Source: Prostheceraeus crozeri
Lineage: Eukaryota > Platyhelminthes > Polycladida > Euryleptidae
Direction of reading: 5' to 3'
DNA length: 64,000 nucleotides
Assembly: GCA_907163375.1 (NCBI GenBank)
Contig: CAJQUW010000895.1
Span: 1-64,000, forward strand
The notes under the pieces were generated by a model. It did no database searches, was not told the DNA's origin, and was given only the letters and a program-made list of their open reading frames with translations. Position numbers and translations under genes: made by a program. How positions within the stretch are numbered: position 1 is the stretch's first letter; each line of letters starts with the position of its first letter. Positions 42,707 to 53,869 of this stretch are shown here, piece after piece.

Positions 42707-45225
42707 TCATAGAAGTAAACGAACACGATTCATAAATGTCGCGGGAGATTGGATGTCGAAAATCGAATCAGGGAGACTGTTCCAAACGTTGACAACTCTA
42801 CTTGAAAAGAAGTGTTTCCGAGATTGCAAACGAGATGGCTTAATCGTAAGTTTAAAACGATGTCCACGAGTTACATTTCTATTAAGTTCAAAGAAGTACG
42901 TAGGAGATGTAACCGATGCGCCATGAAACATTTTGAAAGATGTCTTCAGATCTTGTGTAATGACAATCCTTAGATCCTTCTCGCGGTCACCCTGGCGAAG
43001 AAGCTGATTCCCGAAGTGGTATATTTGCTTAGGGTTATTGTGACCAAAATGCAGAGAGCAGCACTTTGTGACATTAAGGTCCAGCTGCCAAGATTCTGCC
43101 CATTCACGTAAAGAGTCAATATCATTCTGTAGACACGTAGTGAGGTGGCTTGCATCAGCTTTTCTCATTTCAACATACATCTTCGCATCGTCAGCGTACT
43201 TGAGAATTTTTCAGCTCTGAAGGCATTGATCAATATCGTTTACGCAGGCTATGAATAGGAGCGGACCCAAAACGCTGCCTTGAGGAACACCAGATATTAT
43301 AGGAATTGGATGAGATGTAAAGCCATTCACAACGACGATTTCTTTTCGATCCGTTAGGGAATGAATTGATCCAACCGTGCAGATCACCGTGAATGCCGAG
43401 GGCTGACAGTTTCTTCGAAAGTCGAACATGAGGTACAGAGTTGAAAGCCTTTGAGAAGTCGACATAGACCGTGTCAACCCAACAACCACTGTCAACAGCT
43501 TTGGAAATATCTTCCAAATATTGAAGAAGTAGACTGGCACAAGAAGCTTTTGGAATGTACCCGAACTGCGACGCAGATATGAGATTTCTTTCACTCCAGA
43601 AATTCCATATGGTATTTATATGGTATTTTTGATACATGCTTCGATTAACTTGCCAACACAACAAGTCAAGCTTATCGGGCTGTAGCTACCTGGATCGCTT
43701 CGGTTGCCATCCTTGAATTTAGGAAAGATGTGAGCAGTTTTCCATTCTATTGGAGTTGACTTGGTGTCTAAACACATTTGAAAAAGTCTACACAGTAGTG
43801 ATATCAGCAGATGTCCGCCACGCTTCAAAACAATATATGGGATCTGGTCAGGACCTGAAGCTCCAAAGTCTTTCATCTTTTTTAGGGCTTTCTGAACCAA
43901 TTCCGGAGTGAAATTTACGGTGTGTAGAACATCACTTGTCTGTAGATCGATGTCGGGAACGTCAACAAAACTTTCTTGTGTGAAAACGGACGAAAAGAAT
44001 TTGCTCAATACATCTGCACATTATTGATCATTGGAAGAAAGCTCGCCTGTGACGGGATCGCGTAGAGGACCGATTTGTGATTTGATGCGCTGCTTCCTTT
44101 TCACATAACTCCAGAATGGTTTGATGTTGTGGTTCTCAGCTAACGTCGCCTCGAAATCTTTGACAGCTTTGCGTATGACTGTCTTCTGATGGTTAGCTGC
44201 CCTATTTCTCAAAACACGAGACGCTTCTGTCCGAAGTTGTAAAAATTGCATTTCCGCCTTGCATCTCTGAGTACGAGCATGGCGAACCGCGGACGTTTCC
44301 CACAGTGGTCGATTGCTTGGGTGATCGCGTTTAATGGGAATGGATTCTTGCATAGAGAGCATTATACCAAGAGAAAAATTACGCCAGACATCATTAACGG
44401 AACCCAACGAGAAACACTCATTCCATGATACGGAGGACAACACAGAACGAAAAGATCCCAATCAGCAGCACGAAGATCAAACCGATGAGGAAGTCGCTGG
44501 TTCAAGAATTCCGTTGCGATACATACATGTAGATCTGCAAGAACCATATTATGATCGGAGGTACTGAGAGGCTCTAAAATCTTTACATTACTCACAAGCT
44601 CTGGATCGGAAGAAAATATGATATCTAAGCAAGCTAGCTCACGTGTTGGCTCATTTACATGCTGCCTAAGTCCATTCTCGAGCACAAAATTGATGAATTC
44701 GTCATGTTGACAGGAGAAGCGAAAATTCAACCAGTCAATTCCGGGGAAATTGAAATCACCGGATATCAGCTTGCATAATTGGCTACCCTCACAAATACTA
44801 TGGAGATGTTTTACAAATGAAGATGTTTGATCAGATGTGACATTTGGAGACCGATAAACCAAACCAACTAATAGCTTGAAATCGACACGAAGTTGCACCT
44901 CACAGCAAAGCAGTTCACAAATCCCATCCAGATCTTCGAAATTGCAAGTCACAGAACGGAAAGAGGTCATAACATAGATCATGAGACCCCCGCCACGACC
45001 ATATTCGCGATCTCTTCTGTGTAATTTGTACCCCTCGAGATGAAAGACAGAGTCTGGCAGATCTTGGGACGCCCATGTTTCAGTGATGAGAATAATGGTA
45101 GGTTTTATCTCGGAAGCATGAAGTTGCAGACGATTCATCTTGTAACACAGACTGCGGGCATTCAGCAACAGAACAAACGGCCTGTGATTTTGCAAAAGCT
45201 TTACCGAAAATTTTGAATCTGGGTA
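42707..45225 (-). pseudogene. CR1-like ORF2: AP endonuclease and reverse transcriptase, five lesions
   Basis: The endonuclease keeps LLNARSL, ITETW, GLVYRSPN, SGDFNFPGIDW, CLDIIFSSD and SDHNMV (catalytic Asn, Glu, Tyr, Asp, His). The RT keeps ASGPDQIPYIVLK, WKTAHIFPKFKDGN, SYSPISLTC, QFGYIPKASC, VYVDFSKAFNSV, SGVPQGSVLGPLLF and KYADDAK (catalytic, about 43183-43200). The C-terminus has RVVNVWNSLPDSI. Lesions are: one T lost from a T-run at about 44455; TAA at 44021-44023; an 11-bp tandem duplication at 43607-43628; one extra base in the C-run at 43357-43359; and TGA at 43211-43213. No ATG begins the frame near 45225; the first codons are non-standard, so the original start may have been lost. 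Confidence 0.85.
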
Positions 45226-46057
45226 TCTCTCTGTCTAGAATCCAGATTCTGATTCTTGTTTATCTTTGATACAATTTGGTTATGATGAATCACAATTTGT
45301 TCACCATTTGCTCTTCTTCGTTTGAGTTCTTCAACCAACACCTTCTTTTCTCTCTGTTGGACAGCGGTGAGGTCTTGGCTAATATAAACATTCTTGAACA
45401 TTTCTGAATCTTTAAGAAAGTGAGCTGCTTTGAACAGCTTGTACTTCTCAGAAGAATGTTTAAATTTCAATTTGATAAGGCGACCTTTTTCCGGTAAGGG
45501 TTTCCCTATGCGGAACATCGATTCTATTGAGCAATCCACCTTCAACTCATTAAATAAGTTTCTGATCTGATCCTGATCATAAGCATTTCGCACCCCTATA
45601 CTTCCGTCCGTTAGTTCCGAAATTCCTGCAACGATAATTTTATTTTCTCTCTTTCTGCGTTGCTCAATTTCTTCAAATGTAACATCTGTAGAGGCAGTTG
45701 GACCAAGATTATAATTGGTAGAAAAGGCTTCTCGAGGACTTTGCAACGTCACTTAAGTTCATCAATTGATGCCATAGTTCGCTGCTCAATCTGCTCAATG
45801 TCTTTGTATTTATTCTCCAAAATATCAAACTTTTTGATTAGCATGGCAAGGCTACTGTTCAACTTGGACATCTCCTCAACAAGATTAATTTCAGAAGCGT
45901 TTGGGCTTGGCTTACTGATCGAATTTCGCCGTGATCCGATAGACATTTGAGAGCGTAATTGAAGAATGGTTTCAAGGAGATCTTGCTTGTTGATGCTACC
46001 CTTTCGATCTCGCAATTCACGATCAGACATTTTTGCGATGTCTTCCCAGTTGACCAT
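45201..46057 (-). pseudogene. CR1-like ORF1, RNA-binding protein with one frameshift
   Basis: The first frame (46057-45749, 102 codons, MVNWEDIAKMSDRELRDR...) is followed by a coiled-coil-like SKLNSSLAMLIKKFDILENK. The second (45752-45201), one base out of register, has EQRRKRENKIIVAGISE, GRLIKLKFKHSSEKY and VYISQDLTAVQQREKKVL, the pattern of the L1/CR1 ORF1 RRM-like (transposase_22) core. The two overlap by four bases. A single frameshift near 45750 is the simplest explanation. A deliberate two-protein layout is possible but unlikely, because the second has only a GTG start. The protein would coat element RNA. Confidence 0.7.
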
Positions 46058-46084
46058 AATTATGAAAAAAAGAGGAGACTATGA

Positions 46085-46170
46085 CCAACAAAACTGTAGC
46101 ATGTACGGGGCTCGAAACCTGTTACTTCAGATGTTAAGGTGAGCTACGCAACCACTAAGCTACCGCGACA
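46085..46170 (-). ncRNA. tRNA-like segment in the CR1-like leader
   Basis: On the minus strand TAGCTTAGTGG (A box) and GGTTTCGAGCCC (B-box-like) are about 45 bp apart. The D arm GCT...AGC pairs, but the anticodon and T stems are poor. A tRNA pseudogene, SINE head or internal Pol III-like promoter are all possible. Confidence 0.4.
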
Positions 46171-46520
46171 CAAGGGCCGTTGAACTAGAAGTCCTTTGAT
46201 AATCGAAGAATTAGCTGAATGCGCACGTGGTATTGACCTTCAGACAGTGTGGTCAGCTGATTGTACAATACCGTGACAGAAGAGACCGATGAACAATACT
46301 CGATCGGTGAGGGAGAACTTAGAAGATCAAAGGTGACGATATAAACACTTCCAAGTCGAATCAACGATGACAGATGATACAGTGACGTTGACCGCTGCGG
46401 GAGGAACCAAATGCTCAAAAGATGAGGAAAATTTATGCAGGGAAACCACAGATAGAGCAATGACAATAATTTCGCAATATGAAGCGCGCAGCAACCGACC
46501 GGCAGTCAGTCGGTCTCAGA

Positions 46521-47460
46521 CATATTTGTAAAGCATGAAAAACTCTGCTGAAAACGAGTTAACTGCTCAGAATGAAACGACCATTATCGTGGAATGACCC
46601 AACTATTGATGCACGAACTGAAGTTAGTCCGCTATTTTGCAGTCTTTAAGATTTTTTCCATTTAACCTTTGAGCCATCCTGCCAAAAATTTGTAATATAT
46701 TTTCTGTTTCTCTGAATTCCTATTCCTGCAAGTTTTTTCCCACTAGCATTCCTTCTGATACAGGATATATTCATGCCACGAAATGTGCAACAATTTGACT
46801 GCGTGATTCATCTGATTGTCAAAATAATAACGGCAAATTACCATCGTTAGTTGGTGATTGAATGAAATATCTTTTTGTCAGATTCTGTCTCTTAAATTAG
46901 GAATCTGATATTTCGTGTTGAGTACAAATGGAGACAAATAGATTTCTGATATTCGTAGACTTTATTTTTTGACGATTGAGCCTTCCTTGCTCCTTGCTTT
47001 AAGTAATTTCTTGATATAATCACATAATGTGTCAGTGAGTCTCCCTAATAACTGGGACGAACATGTGTAGGTGACCCTATCAATGAAGCTTCTCTGACTT
47101 CAATAAAGCCAATTTCTGTTTTTCAACCCAATCTGCCGAGAGGCGTTCTAAACGAATGACATTCTACTAAATTGCCATCGAAATGACTTGCGAATGCATG
47201 GTTTGAGGCTTTGAAATATATACTACACTGTACATAAAATAGTGCACTTAAGCGGAAGAGCAATCAGGAAACATTTCCAACTTATGTAAAACCCTCCGGT
47301 TAAGAGGGAGAGTTTTCGGAAGTCACGTTTTCGGAGATACTTGCATTTTAATAATTTAGCTTTTTTCATGTATAACTGTATTTGAACTTCTGCATTGAAT
47401 GGTATTCGTTTGCGTTTCATCCAAAACCGTATTTGTGTTCTTTCCACTTTAGATATGAAA
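46521..47460. other. Unassigned AT-rich stretch
   Basis: No gene or repeat recognised between the CR1-like leader and Penelope fragment D. Confidence 0.45.
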
Positions 47461-48625
47461 AGTATTTAGGCCCTTTAAATATTTTGTAGAGAAAAAATAA
47501 CGCCAGCATGCATTTTGCGAAGTTATATTCCAGAGGTCCTTTCGGCTGGTCTCATTAGTGTAAAACCCGGAATGACATAAAATTGAATATTAGACAAAGA
47601 ATAAGCTGAATGTGAAAACATTTTACCATGGCAGGAGAAGGTCCATCACTAGATCCTTGTGCTTGCACAGATCTGGCCTGTAACGCTGAATATACAATGC
47701 TTCGGAAATTCGCAGCAAACGAACATGATGTGCTTTGTACACTATAGAAAATTTGTCCTGAAAACTGTCACGATCACAAGATCAAAGAAGCTCGTGATCT
47801 GTAATGGCAGACCGGCTGACAAGAATAATGTAACTGAGGACAAACTACAAGCCACTTTGGGTTAATAATTTTTTTACTATGGAGCCTAAATAAATAACAT
47901 CACGACAAAGAGAACACATCGAGCCAAAACTTCTACGCATCTTTGCGGAAAGCTCAATAGAGCCAAACTTAAGCTTTACAGTACTTCATTCACCTTCAAA
48001 CAAAGTTTCATCAGTTCCAACTTACAAAGCATTACAAATTTGAAATGTCGCTGAATAGGCCATATTTTCAAACTTCTGCATGCTGTGTAGGACAGAGTAT
48101 TGCATGGATTTCGATGAAACTTTGTTTGAAGGTGAGTGAGGTAATGTAGAGCTTAATTTTGGCTCTATTGCGCTTTCCGCAATGATGTGTGGAAATTTTG
48201 GCTGGACGTGTTCTTTTTGTCGTGATGCTATTTATTTCGGCTCTATAGTAAAAAATTATACACACCAATTTGGCACGTGTTCACGTGCTCTGACTGAAAG
48301 GCGTTTGCTCGTCCTGCGGGCATCGTAGACTGACCTGAAGTTACAAAGGAAACGGTACACAACTGAGGACGAGTAGGCAACAGGTAGAGAATTAGGGAGA
48401 TCGCACGGGAACACGGCGAGTGTGGAATAAGACATATAGATCAGCGGCAAAAATCGCCTGGAAAAACTCTATTCATAGAACAATGACGAAAAGCTGCTGA
48501 TTTGTCGTCATAAAATGGCACACGAAGGAAAATAAATTTTTCTGAACTGTCAGCGCAACAGACTTTACTATCGGTTCAGTGACTTTATGCTTGTCAATAA
48601 AGTAAGGAGGGTATATCTGGCTGTA
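47461..48625 (-). mobile_element. Penelope-like fragment D, interrupted by a MITE
   Basis: Same family as B and C. The 3' tail is 47461-47622. The GIY-YIG end is 47623-47860, and the rest of GIY-YIG and linker is 48265-48625, with a 404-bp insert between. The 3' coding frame is open to TAA at 47623-47625 (RLLRISEALYIQRYRPDLC...) and keeps the base that B and C lost. The upstream part has VVYRFLCNFRSVYDARRTSK, where the YFGRT motif is damaged. The fragment is truncated at about 48618, where hAT sequence begins. Confidence 0.8.
47861..48264. mobile_element. Long-TIR MITE inserted in Penelope fragment D
   Basis: 404 bp with inverted arms of about 150 bp (47861-48012 and 48113-48264), both reading inward through ACTAT[G/A]GAGCC, CATCACGACAAA, GCGGAAAGC, AATAGAGCCAAA and CTTCAAACAAAGTTTCATC. 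A 9-bp duplication CCACTTTGG/CCAATTTGG (one mismatch) flanks it at 47852-47860 and 48265-48273. The uninterrupted site is visible in fragment B near 2212. It is non-coding. Confidence 0.85.
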
Positions 48626-49545
48626 TTTCAGATAAGCGCAGACGGAGGCTCCAAGTTCAGTCTGGCCCTGTATTTGGCTTTCATTGCATCCATGCTATAG
48701 AAAATGCTGATTCACACAAGCACGTTGGAACGAATGGGCACAAGATTTTAATAGCCTGGGCAGCCAACCATTGGTATTCTAAGTTGCTGTGACGGCGCAA
48801 CCAAAATTCAGGGAGAGGCTGATTGGGACACTCGAGTAGCAGACCGCCATCACTGACCATGTCAATCAATACATCACAATCCGCAGTTGACAAATGGCTA
48901 TGCTTGCCCTGAAAGGATCACGAATCCAGGACAAATCATCTTTTTGTGGAAAAACATCGGGGAAGTATCGCCTATATTATCCCTCAAGGTCTGGCAGTGA
49001 CTCTCCATGTCGTTCAGAAGAAGATCGGAAAGGCGACTATCAATTTCGAAGAGAAACTCCTTTAAAACAAGGAGGCCGGCAATATTGTGTTCTGCAAGAT
49101 CGGCGATTTTACTGTCCAGTTTTCTGTTGAATGAAGGCATTTTATCATGCAGGTTAAAAGGATTGCACTTGTGTCCTTGAAGACTGGTGTTCAGACTTTT
49201 GAATCTAGCAAAAGGAAAGCAAGCTTGCATAGCCACTCATGATCCAAGAAGCGTGTCGCCAGTGTATTATCAACAGAATGTAAAAGTAGATGTTTGATAG
49301 TGCAAGGAATTTGCCCGCGAGACAGCCAACGCACTTCCCTGTGTAGTAGGAGGGATTGGACAGTTCTGCCCAAGTCTTCATATAGTTGTCAGAGAAGACG
49401 TGAATTCAAGGCCCTTGATTTGATAAGATTGATTAATTTGACTGCTTCTTGGAGCTCGTATGACATTGGCTCTGGCATACCCTTCGCTACTAAAGCCCCC
49501 TCGGTGAGAGGTATCATTGCTGAGTATCTTTGTCGTATGTATGAA
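48612..49545 (-). pseudogene. hAT (ZBED/Buster-like) transposase C-terminal remnant
   Basis: On the minus strand, in order: LINLIKSRALNSRLL (followed by a stop); VQSLLLHREVRWLSRGQI (49320-49370), the hAT HTEVRWLSRGK block; FLDHEWLCKLAFLLLD; after a frameshift SLNTSLQGHKCNPFNLHDK (49110-49190); and after another lesion LPEFWLRRHSNLEYQWLAAQ and CLCESAFS (about 48700), the dimerisation domain. A frame change then leads to MKAKYRARLNLE and LSEIQPDIPSL. The order and motifs fit ZBED5/FAM200-type hAT proteins. The N-terminal BED finger and the first catalytic Asp are absent. It joins RT-like sequence at about 49515. Confidence 0.75.
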
Positions 49546-49626
49546 ACTTTCAATTTCTTCTTCATTCTTCCTATGCAATTTCAAATCATCCATATAGAGG
49601 AGGTGATTGATCTTATTGATAATCAC
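49507..49626 (-). pseudogene. Reverse transcriptase scrap with YMDD box
   Basis: About 40 codons, INHLLYMDDLKLHRKNEEEI and on to TTKILSND. This resembles the catalytic segment of R2/NeSL-like non-LTR RTs. It is fused directly to the hAT remnant with no motif on either side. The family assignment is tentative. Confidence 0.55.
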
Positions 49627-50005
49627 ATCTTATTGATTACTGCGTCATTTTTGTCAAGTTGCTCAGTACTTGATTCATTTACATGATCATGCTGCTCTTG
49701 ACTGAATTGTACGTAATTGTCAATGCTTTCTATTTGTTGTTCTGTTTCTTTGTTATCATGTTACCATTCACTCCCTTTTCAATGCCCTTTATTTCTATGT
49801 CTGTTAGTAGCTCATGCTTCTCAATGGATCGCTTTTGATTTAATGGACCTTGCTCTGTGGTTAGAACTGGGATAACATTGCTCTCATATCTCAAACATTC
49901 TCCTTCCATAGCCTCTCACATCCGGTTGAATTCTGAAATAACATTCCATGACAATGATGTCATCATTTGGTGTCCATTTCCGACGTCTTCGAGTAGTATT
50001 TGATG
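49627..50005. other. Unassigned spacer
   Basis: No recognisable coding or structured sequence between the RT scrap and the hAT-type element. Confidence 0.4.
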
Positions 50006-50013
50006 GTATATGA

Positions 50014-52160
50014 CAGGGGTGCGCAACCTGCAGGATGTAGCAGAGGCAAAGTGCGGCCGTGACAATGAGAAGAATATTAAAAAAATAAATGAAAAAGAAT
50101 ATTGCAGATATTTCTGGAGTTCAAGGCAATCGAAAAACAACCGTCACTATAGTAGCATATTAGTCACCTTGTAACTGTCAAACACCTTCATGCCCATGCT
50201 GCTTGGAAAAATGCGCGCCCTCAGGCGCGATGAAAGCATTCAAGCAGTTCGATAACTCATGAATAGAAAATTTTAAGGAAGTTAATATTCATGGCTAGAG
50301 TCATCAACCAAAAGAAACAAAAGGGACAATTGTAGTTTGCTCGATTGTTCGCAACCTAGTCCATGACCTGAATAAGGATGCCTGCTAGATCAGTTTCTGC
50401 AGTGGTAGTGTTGTGTGCTTGTGTGAAACAACGGATTGAATCGAAAGATGTGGTAATTTCTTTACGAGATATGTTATTTCTACCTATTTAGATTTTGTGT
50501 ATTTTCATTAATAAAATACACTTCCTCGATGTCAATCTGCACCGGGATGGTCAGGGGATCAAAACGTCGGTTTATCGTAAACCCACTTTCACCGGTCTTT
50601 ACATCAATTACAGTGCCTTCTGCCCCAAGCAATACAAGATCAACTTGGTGAGAAACCTGTACGACCGAGGAAGAAAGCTTTGCTCCGCTGAGTTTTTTGC
50701 TGAAGAGTCTGCTTTCCTGCGAGTTGTTCTGAGCAGAAATGGCTACCCTTACTGGTTCATCGACAAGTATAGCCAGCCCATCAACAGACAGGAAGTTGCT
50801 TCAGTGGCAAAGAAGAAGATCCTATTTGGCATTCAATACATCGGAGAAGTATCTACCCGAGAGATGAGTCACATCAAGAAGACCACTGAGAGAGCCTACC
50901 CTCATCTCAATGCCGTGCCGTGGTATCGAACAAGGAAGTTGGCAGCCAAAGTTCCTAAGGATCCAATCCCTCCAGCTCAAAGACCCCAGGTGGTCTACTC
51001 TTACCGCTGCGCTTGCGGAGCAAGCTATGTGGGCAGGACCGAACGGACCCTTGACAAGCGTAAGGCCGAGCATATACCAAGATGGTGTGAGAACAACATG
51101 CCTCGACCAAGATCTAAGCAGCCTCCTTCATCATCCAACACACAGCATCACTTGCAGTGCCCTCATCCAGGCTCAAGGGACAACTTCAGAGCCGTAAAGT
51201 TCTGCAGAACTGCGTTGGAGCTCCGCGTCAGCGAGGTGGTACTCATACGACTCTCTAAGCCACCGCTGTGTAGACAGAAAGAGTTCACTTTTATTTGTGC
51301 TCTGATTCTTTGACTTTTCCTCTCCAACTTATTTTGTAAATACGTCATTTTACTTATAGATTTGTTAGTAACATACCACACCTTTATCAGCATTTTTATA
51401 TGCAGTATCGTATTTAGCGTAGAACCTGATGTCTTGGTGTATGAGTTGTATTCGTACGTCTGTGATATTCTTTGCTGGATTTGTCATTTCACTGTCGTTT
51501 CTGCCGTCAACCCTTAAAGAGGCAGCGTGATATCAGGGCAATAAATATCTCTATGAACTTCCGTGTTTTGAATCTGGTTAATAAAAAATGTTTAAGTTTC
51601 AGTTGTGTTTTTATTTCACATTTATCATTAAATTTAAAGCTCACGTTTTGGGTTCAGAAAGAATTGTGTGATTATTAAAAATAAGATACTTTATAACGTC
51701 AATAATAACGCAAGGCTGATATACGAGGTTCTAGATATGCGTAGGCCTATATGCGAGTAAATGCCTACAATAGACCGGCTCTGTGATGAATGATTGAATT
51801 TTGTATAGCTGGTGATTCCGTTATGAATTATTACAGTATCTTGGTTAAGTGTTTTCTCCTTCGGTTGCCCTTACAAAAACATGCTTCCAACTTTTCAAGT
51901 GCTAGTGCTAACACCTTAAGCTTAAAATCTCGTCGGGTCAAAAATGACCGTCGGTCGTATATGGGTTAACTTGCTAACTCATTCTTTATGAAGTAGGCCT
52001 TTATGCGATTTTCACTGCGTCATACATCAGGGAAAGCTAATTTGAGTGGTGGAATATAAAAAGGATTGGCTATTGACCTACTTGTTTGCACACATATTAA
52101 GCGCGGCCGTGATTCTTTCGGCCTTCGAAATGGCGACCGAATAAATGTTGCGCACACCTG
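50014..52160. mobile_element. hAT-type element with 8-bp target duplication, carrying a Penelope fragment
   Basis: Left end CAGGGGTGCGCAAC (50014), right end in reverse complement CAGGTGTGCGCAAC (52160), with one mismatch in 14. GTATATGA is duplicated exactly at 50006-50013 and 52161-52168. CAGGG-type ends and 8-bp duplications define hAT. No hAT transposase lies inside; instead a Penelope-like ORF occupies 50495-51313. GCGGCCGTGA occurs near both ends (about 50053 and 52102) in the same orientation. Confidence 0.8.
50495..51313 (+). pseudogene. Penelope-like polyprotein, 3' part (RT thumb and GIY-YIG), open frame
   Basis: A 272-codon open frame without internal lesions, but starting inside the RT. 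The real similarity begins at IHFLDVNLHRDG (residue 8) and the TTG at 50495 is no genuine start. Domains: the post-catalytic RT segment with SVYRKPTFTGLYINY (25-39) and NLVRNLYDRGRKL (50-62); a linker with KKILFGIQYIGEVS; and GIY-YIG (about 166-260) with VVYSYRCACGASYVGRTERT, KRKAEHIPRW and ELRVSEVVLIRLSKP, so the Tyr, Arg, His and Glu positions look intact. The RT catalytic box is absent. It is a 5'-truncated insertion, relatively young, and distinct from fragments A-D. It lies wholly within the hAT-type element. Confidence 0.85.
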
Positions 52161-52168
52161 GTATATGA

Positions 52169-53869
52169 TATCCCATAGCCCTTCAGCTTGAACACTCATG
52201 GAACCCGTGTTGGAAGAACACATTGTGTGAAACAACAACGTCCAACACAGGCCTTACTAACCCAGGCGACGCATGTTCCGGTATGGCACTGTTATTATTT
52301 ATATATTTCATATGTTTGTGTATGGGTGTTGACCGAGAACGAGATTATGGAGGAAACCATATTTCCTTCCCGAGCATGCTTCGAGCATTTGTAGTTTGGT
52401 TAAAAATCAGCCATGTGTCTGATCCACTTGGGATCATCACGCAGTTGGATTACAGATATTAGCCACAAACCCAATCGACTCTAATGTTATAGATGATATA
52501 AGAATAGGTTTTAATCCATTTTGATGGCCTCCAAGTAGCTGGATTTCCGGTGCTTGCCAAGCACTCGGTCAAAATTATCGTTGTTATCATTACTTTGATT
52601 AATAATGATAGTAATAATATATTTCATTTCAAAAACAGCAGAAGGCAAGCACCGGTCTCGAGGGACACTTACGTGAAGCCAAGATACAACACAAAATCGT
52701 TTACTGCGTTATTGAAATACATTGCAATTAATGGAAAGATCGAAGTTGTGCAGACGGGAGATAAGCAGATGTAAAATTTTGGATGAAATGTTGGAATTTC
52801 AGATACCAACAATACAATGACTAAAAATGAATTTGCGAATGTTGCTATGATGACGGTCATAAGGTTTCAATTTTAAAAGATGACCATGGGTACGAGATGG
52901 AGATAAGAAAAAATATCATTGAATGTAACGTCTACCAAGTTATTCAAAAGTTTGAATCCGAAGACGAGGTCAAGGGTAAGAGCTTAGACGAGGTCAAAAT
53001 TCTTCTATATTCCAAAGATTTCAAACCAAGGACTTGAAGTTGATCGGAGTAATTGATAAATGCTATGCCAGCACGATGGCACACTTGTTTTGTATGATAT
53101 TTCTTTTACCTTTTTCACGGCTTTAATTAAGATCATCATTGATCATCATTATTATTATTGTTGTCACTATTACTTCAGCAAATACGGGGCTGGGGCTATG
53201 TAGATTTACTTCTCACTGTCAGCGTCCATTCCTTTCCGGAAATTCTTTTTCTGTGCTCTTGTGGTTTCGTGTTGAATCTCATAATCATAAATCACAAACT
53301 TGTGTAAATTATACTATGTTTAAATGAAAGAGCTTCACTGATTTCCAGTAGTCCTACTGCTGAAATTTTTAAAGCTATCTAAACAACACAAATCTTGATA
53401 AACAATAGCCTGCTGTTGTTGATAGAGAGAAATATTGGTGTAGACCGAGTTTTGCTTTCATGAGGCGCGTTTTGTAAATATTTGATTTATCAGTGCAGTC
53501 AAGTTAAAATGAAAAATTCCACATTTTCTATTTACAATGCTGAACTATCCTTTTATCACATTGATCAACTTTATTTCGTAAACCGCTTCCCTCGAGACAC
53601 TTTTTAACTCAATGTGTCATAGTAAATTATGTTTATAGCTTCTTTGACGGCAAAGACGTAACAAAATGATTGAAGCATTTGTATTCATGGTTTTCAGATA
53701 AAATCAGCTTCAATCATATGAAATTGTCGTCTTATTAAAGTTAAAAGCTTTTCATATTGTGAATTGTATTCAACAGTTGAGGTTCCACTTGTTAAATACT
53801 GACATTGATATTGTAATGAAATATTTTTCAATGATAATGATTACGGTGTGACAAATTTTATGTCAACGG
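52169..53869. other. Unassigned stretch with a spaced inverted repeat
   Basis: No gene recognised. ccggtgcttgcc (52547-52558) is repeated inverted at 52644-52655 around an AT-rich core that can itself fold (gttatcatta / taatgatag). A (ATTATT)n-like patch lies near 53140-53165. Confidence 0.45.

Larger units (their letters stand above)
42640..46520 (-). mobile_element. CR1-like non-LTR retrotransposon, defective
   Basis: On the minus strand a GC-richer 5' leader (about 46520-46058) is followed by ORF1 (46057-45201), an AP-endonuclease/RT ORF2 (about 45225-42707) and a short 3' tail. The endonuclease of the CR1 type, the ORF1 coiled coil and RRM-like core, and the lack of LTRs define it. Neither exact end nor a target duplication could be fixed. 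ORF1 has one frameshift and ORF2 has five lesions, yet the motifs remain well conserved, so inactivation was recent. Confidence 0.85.
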
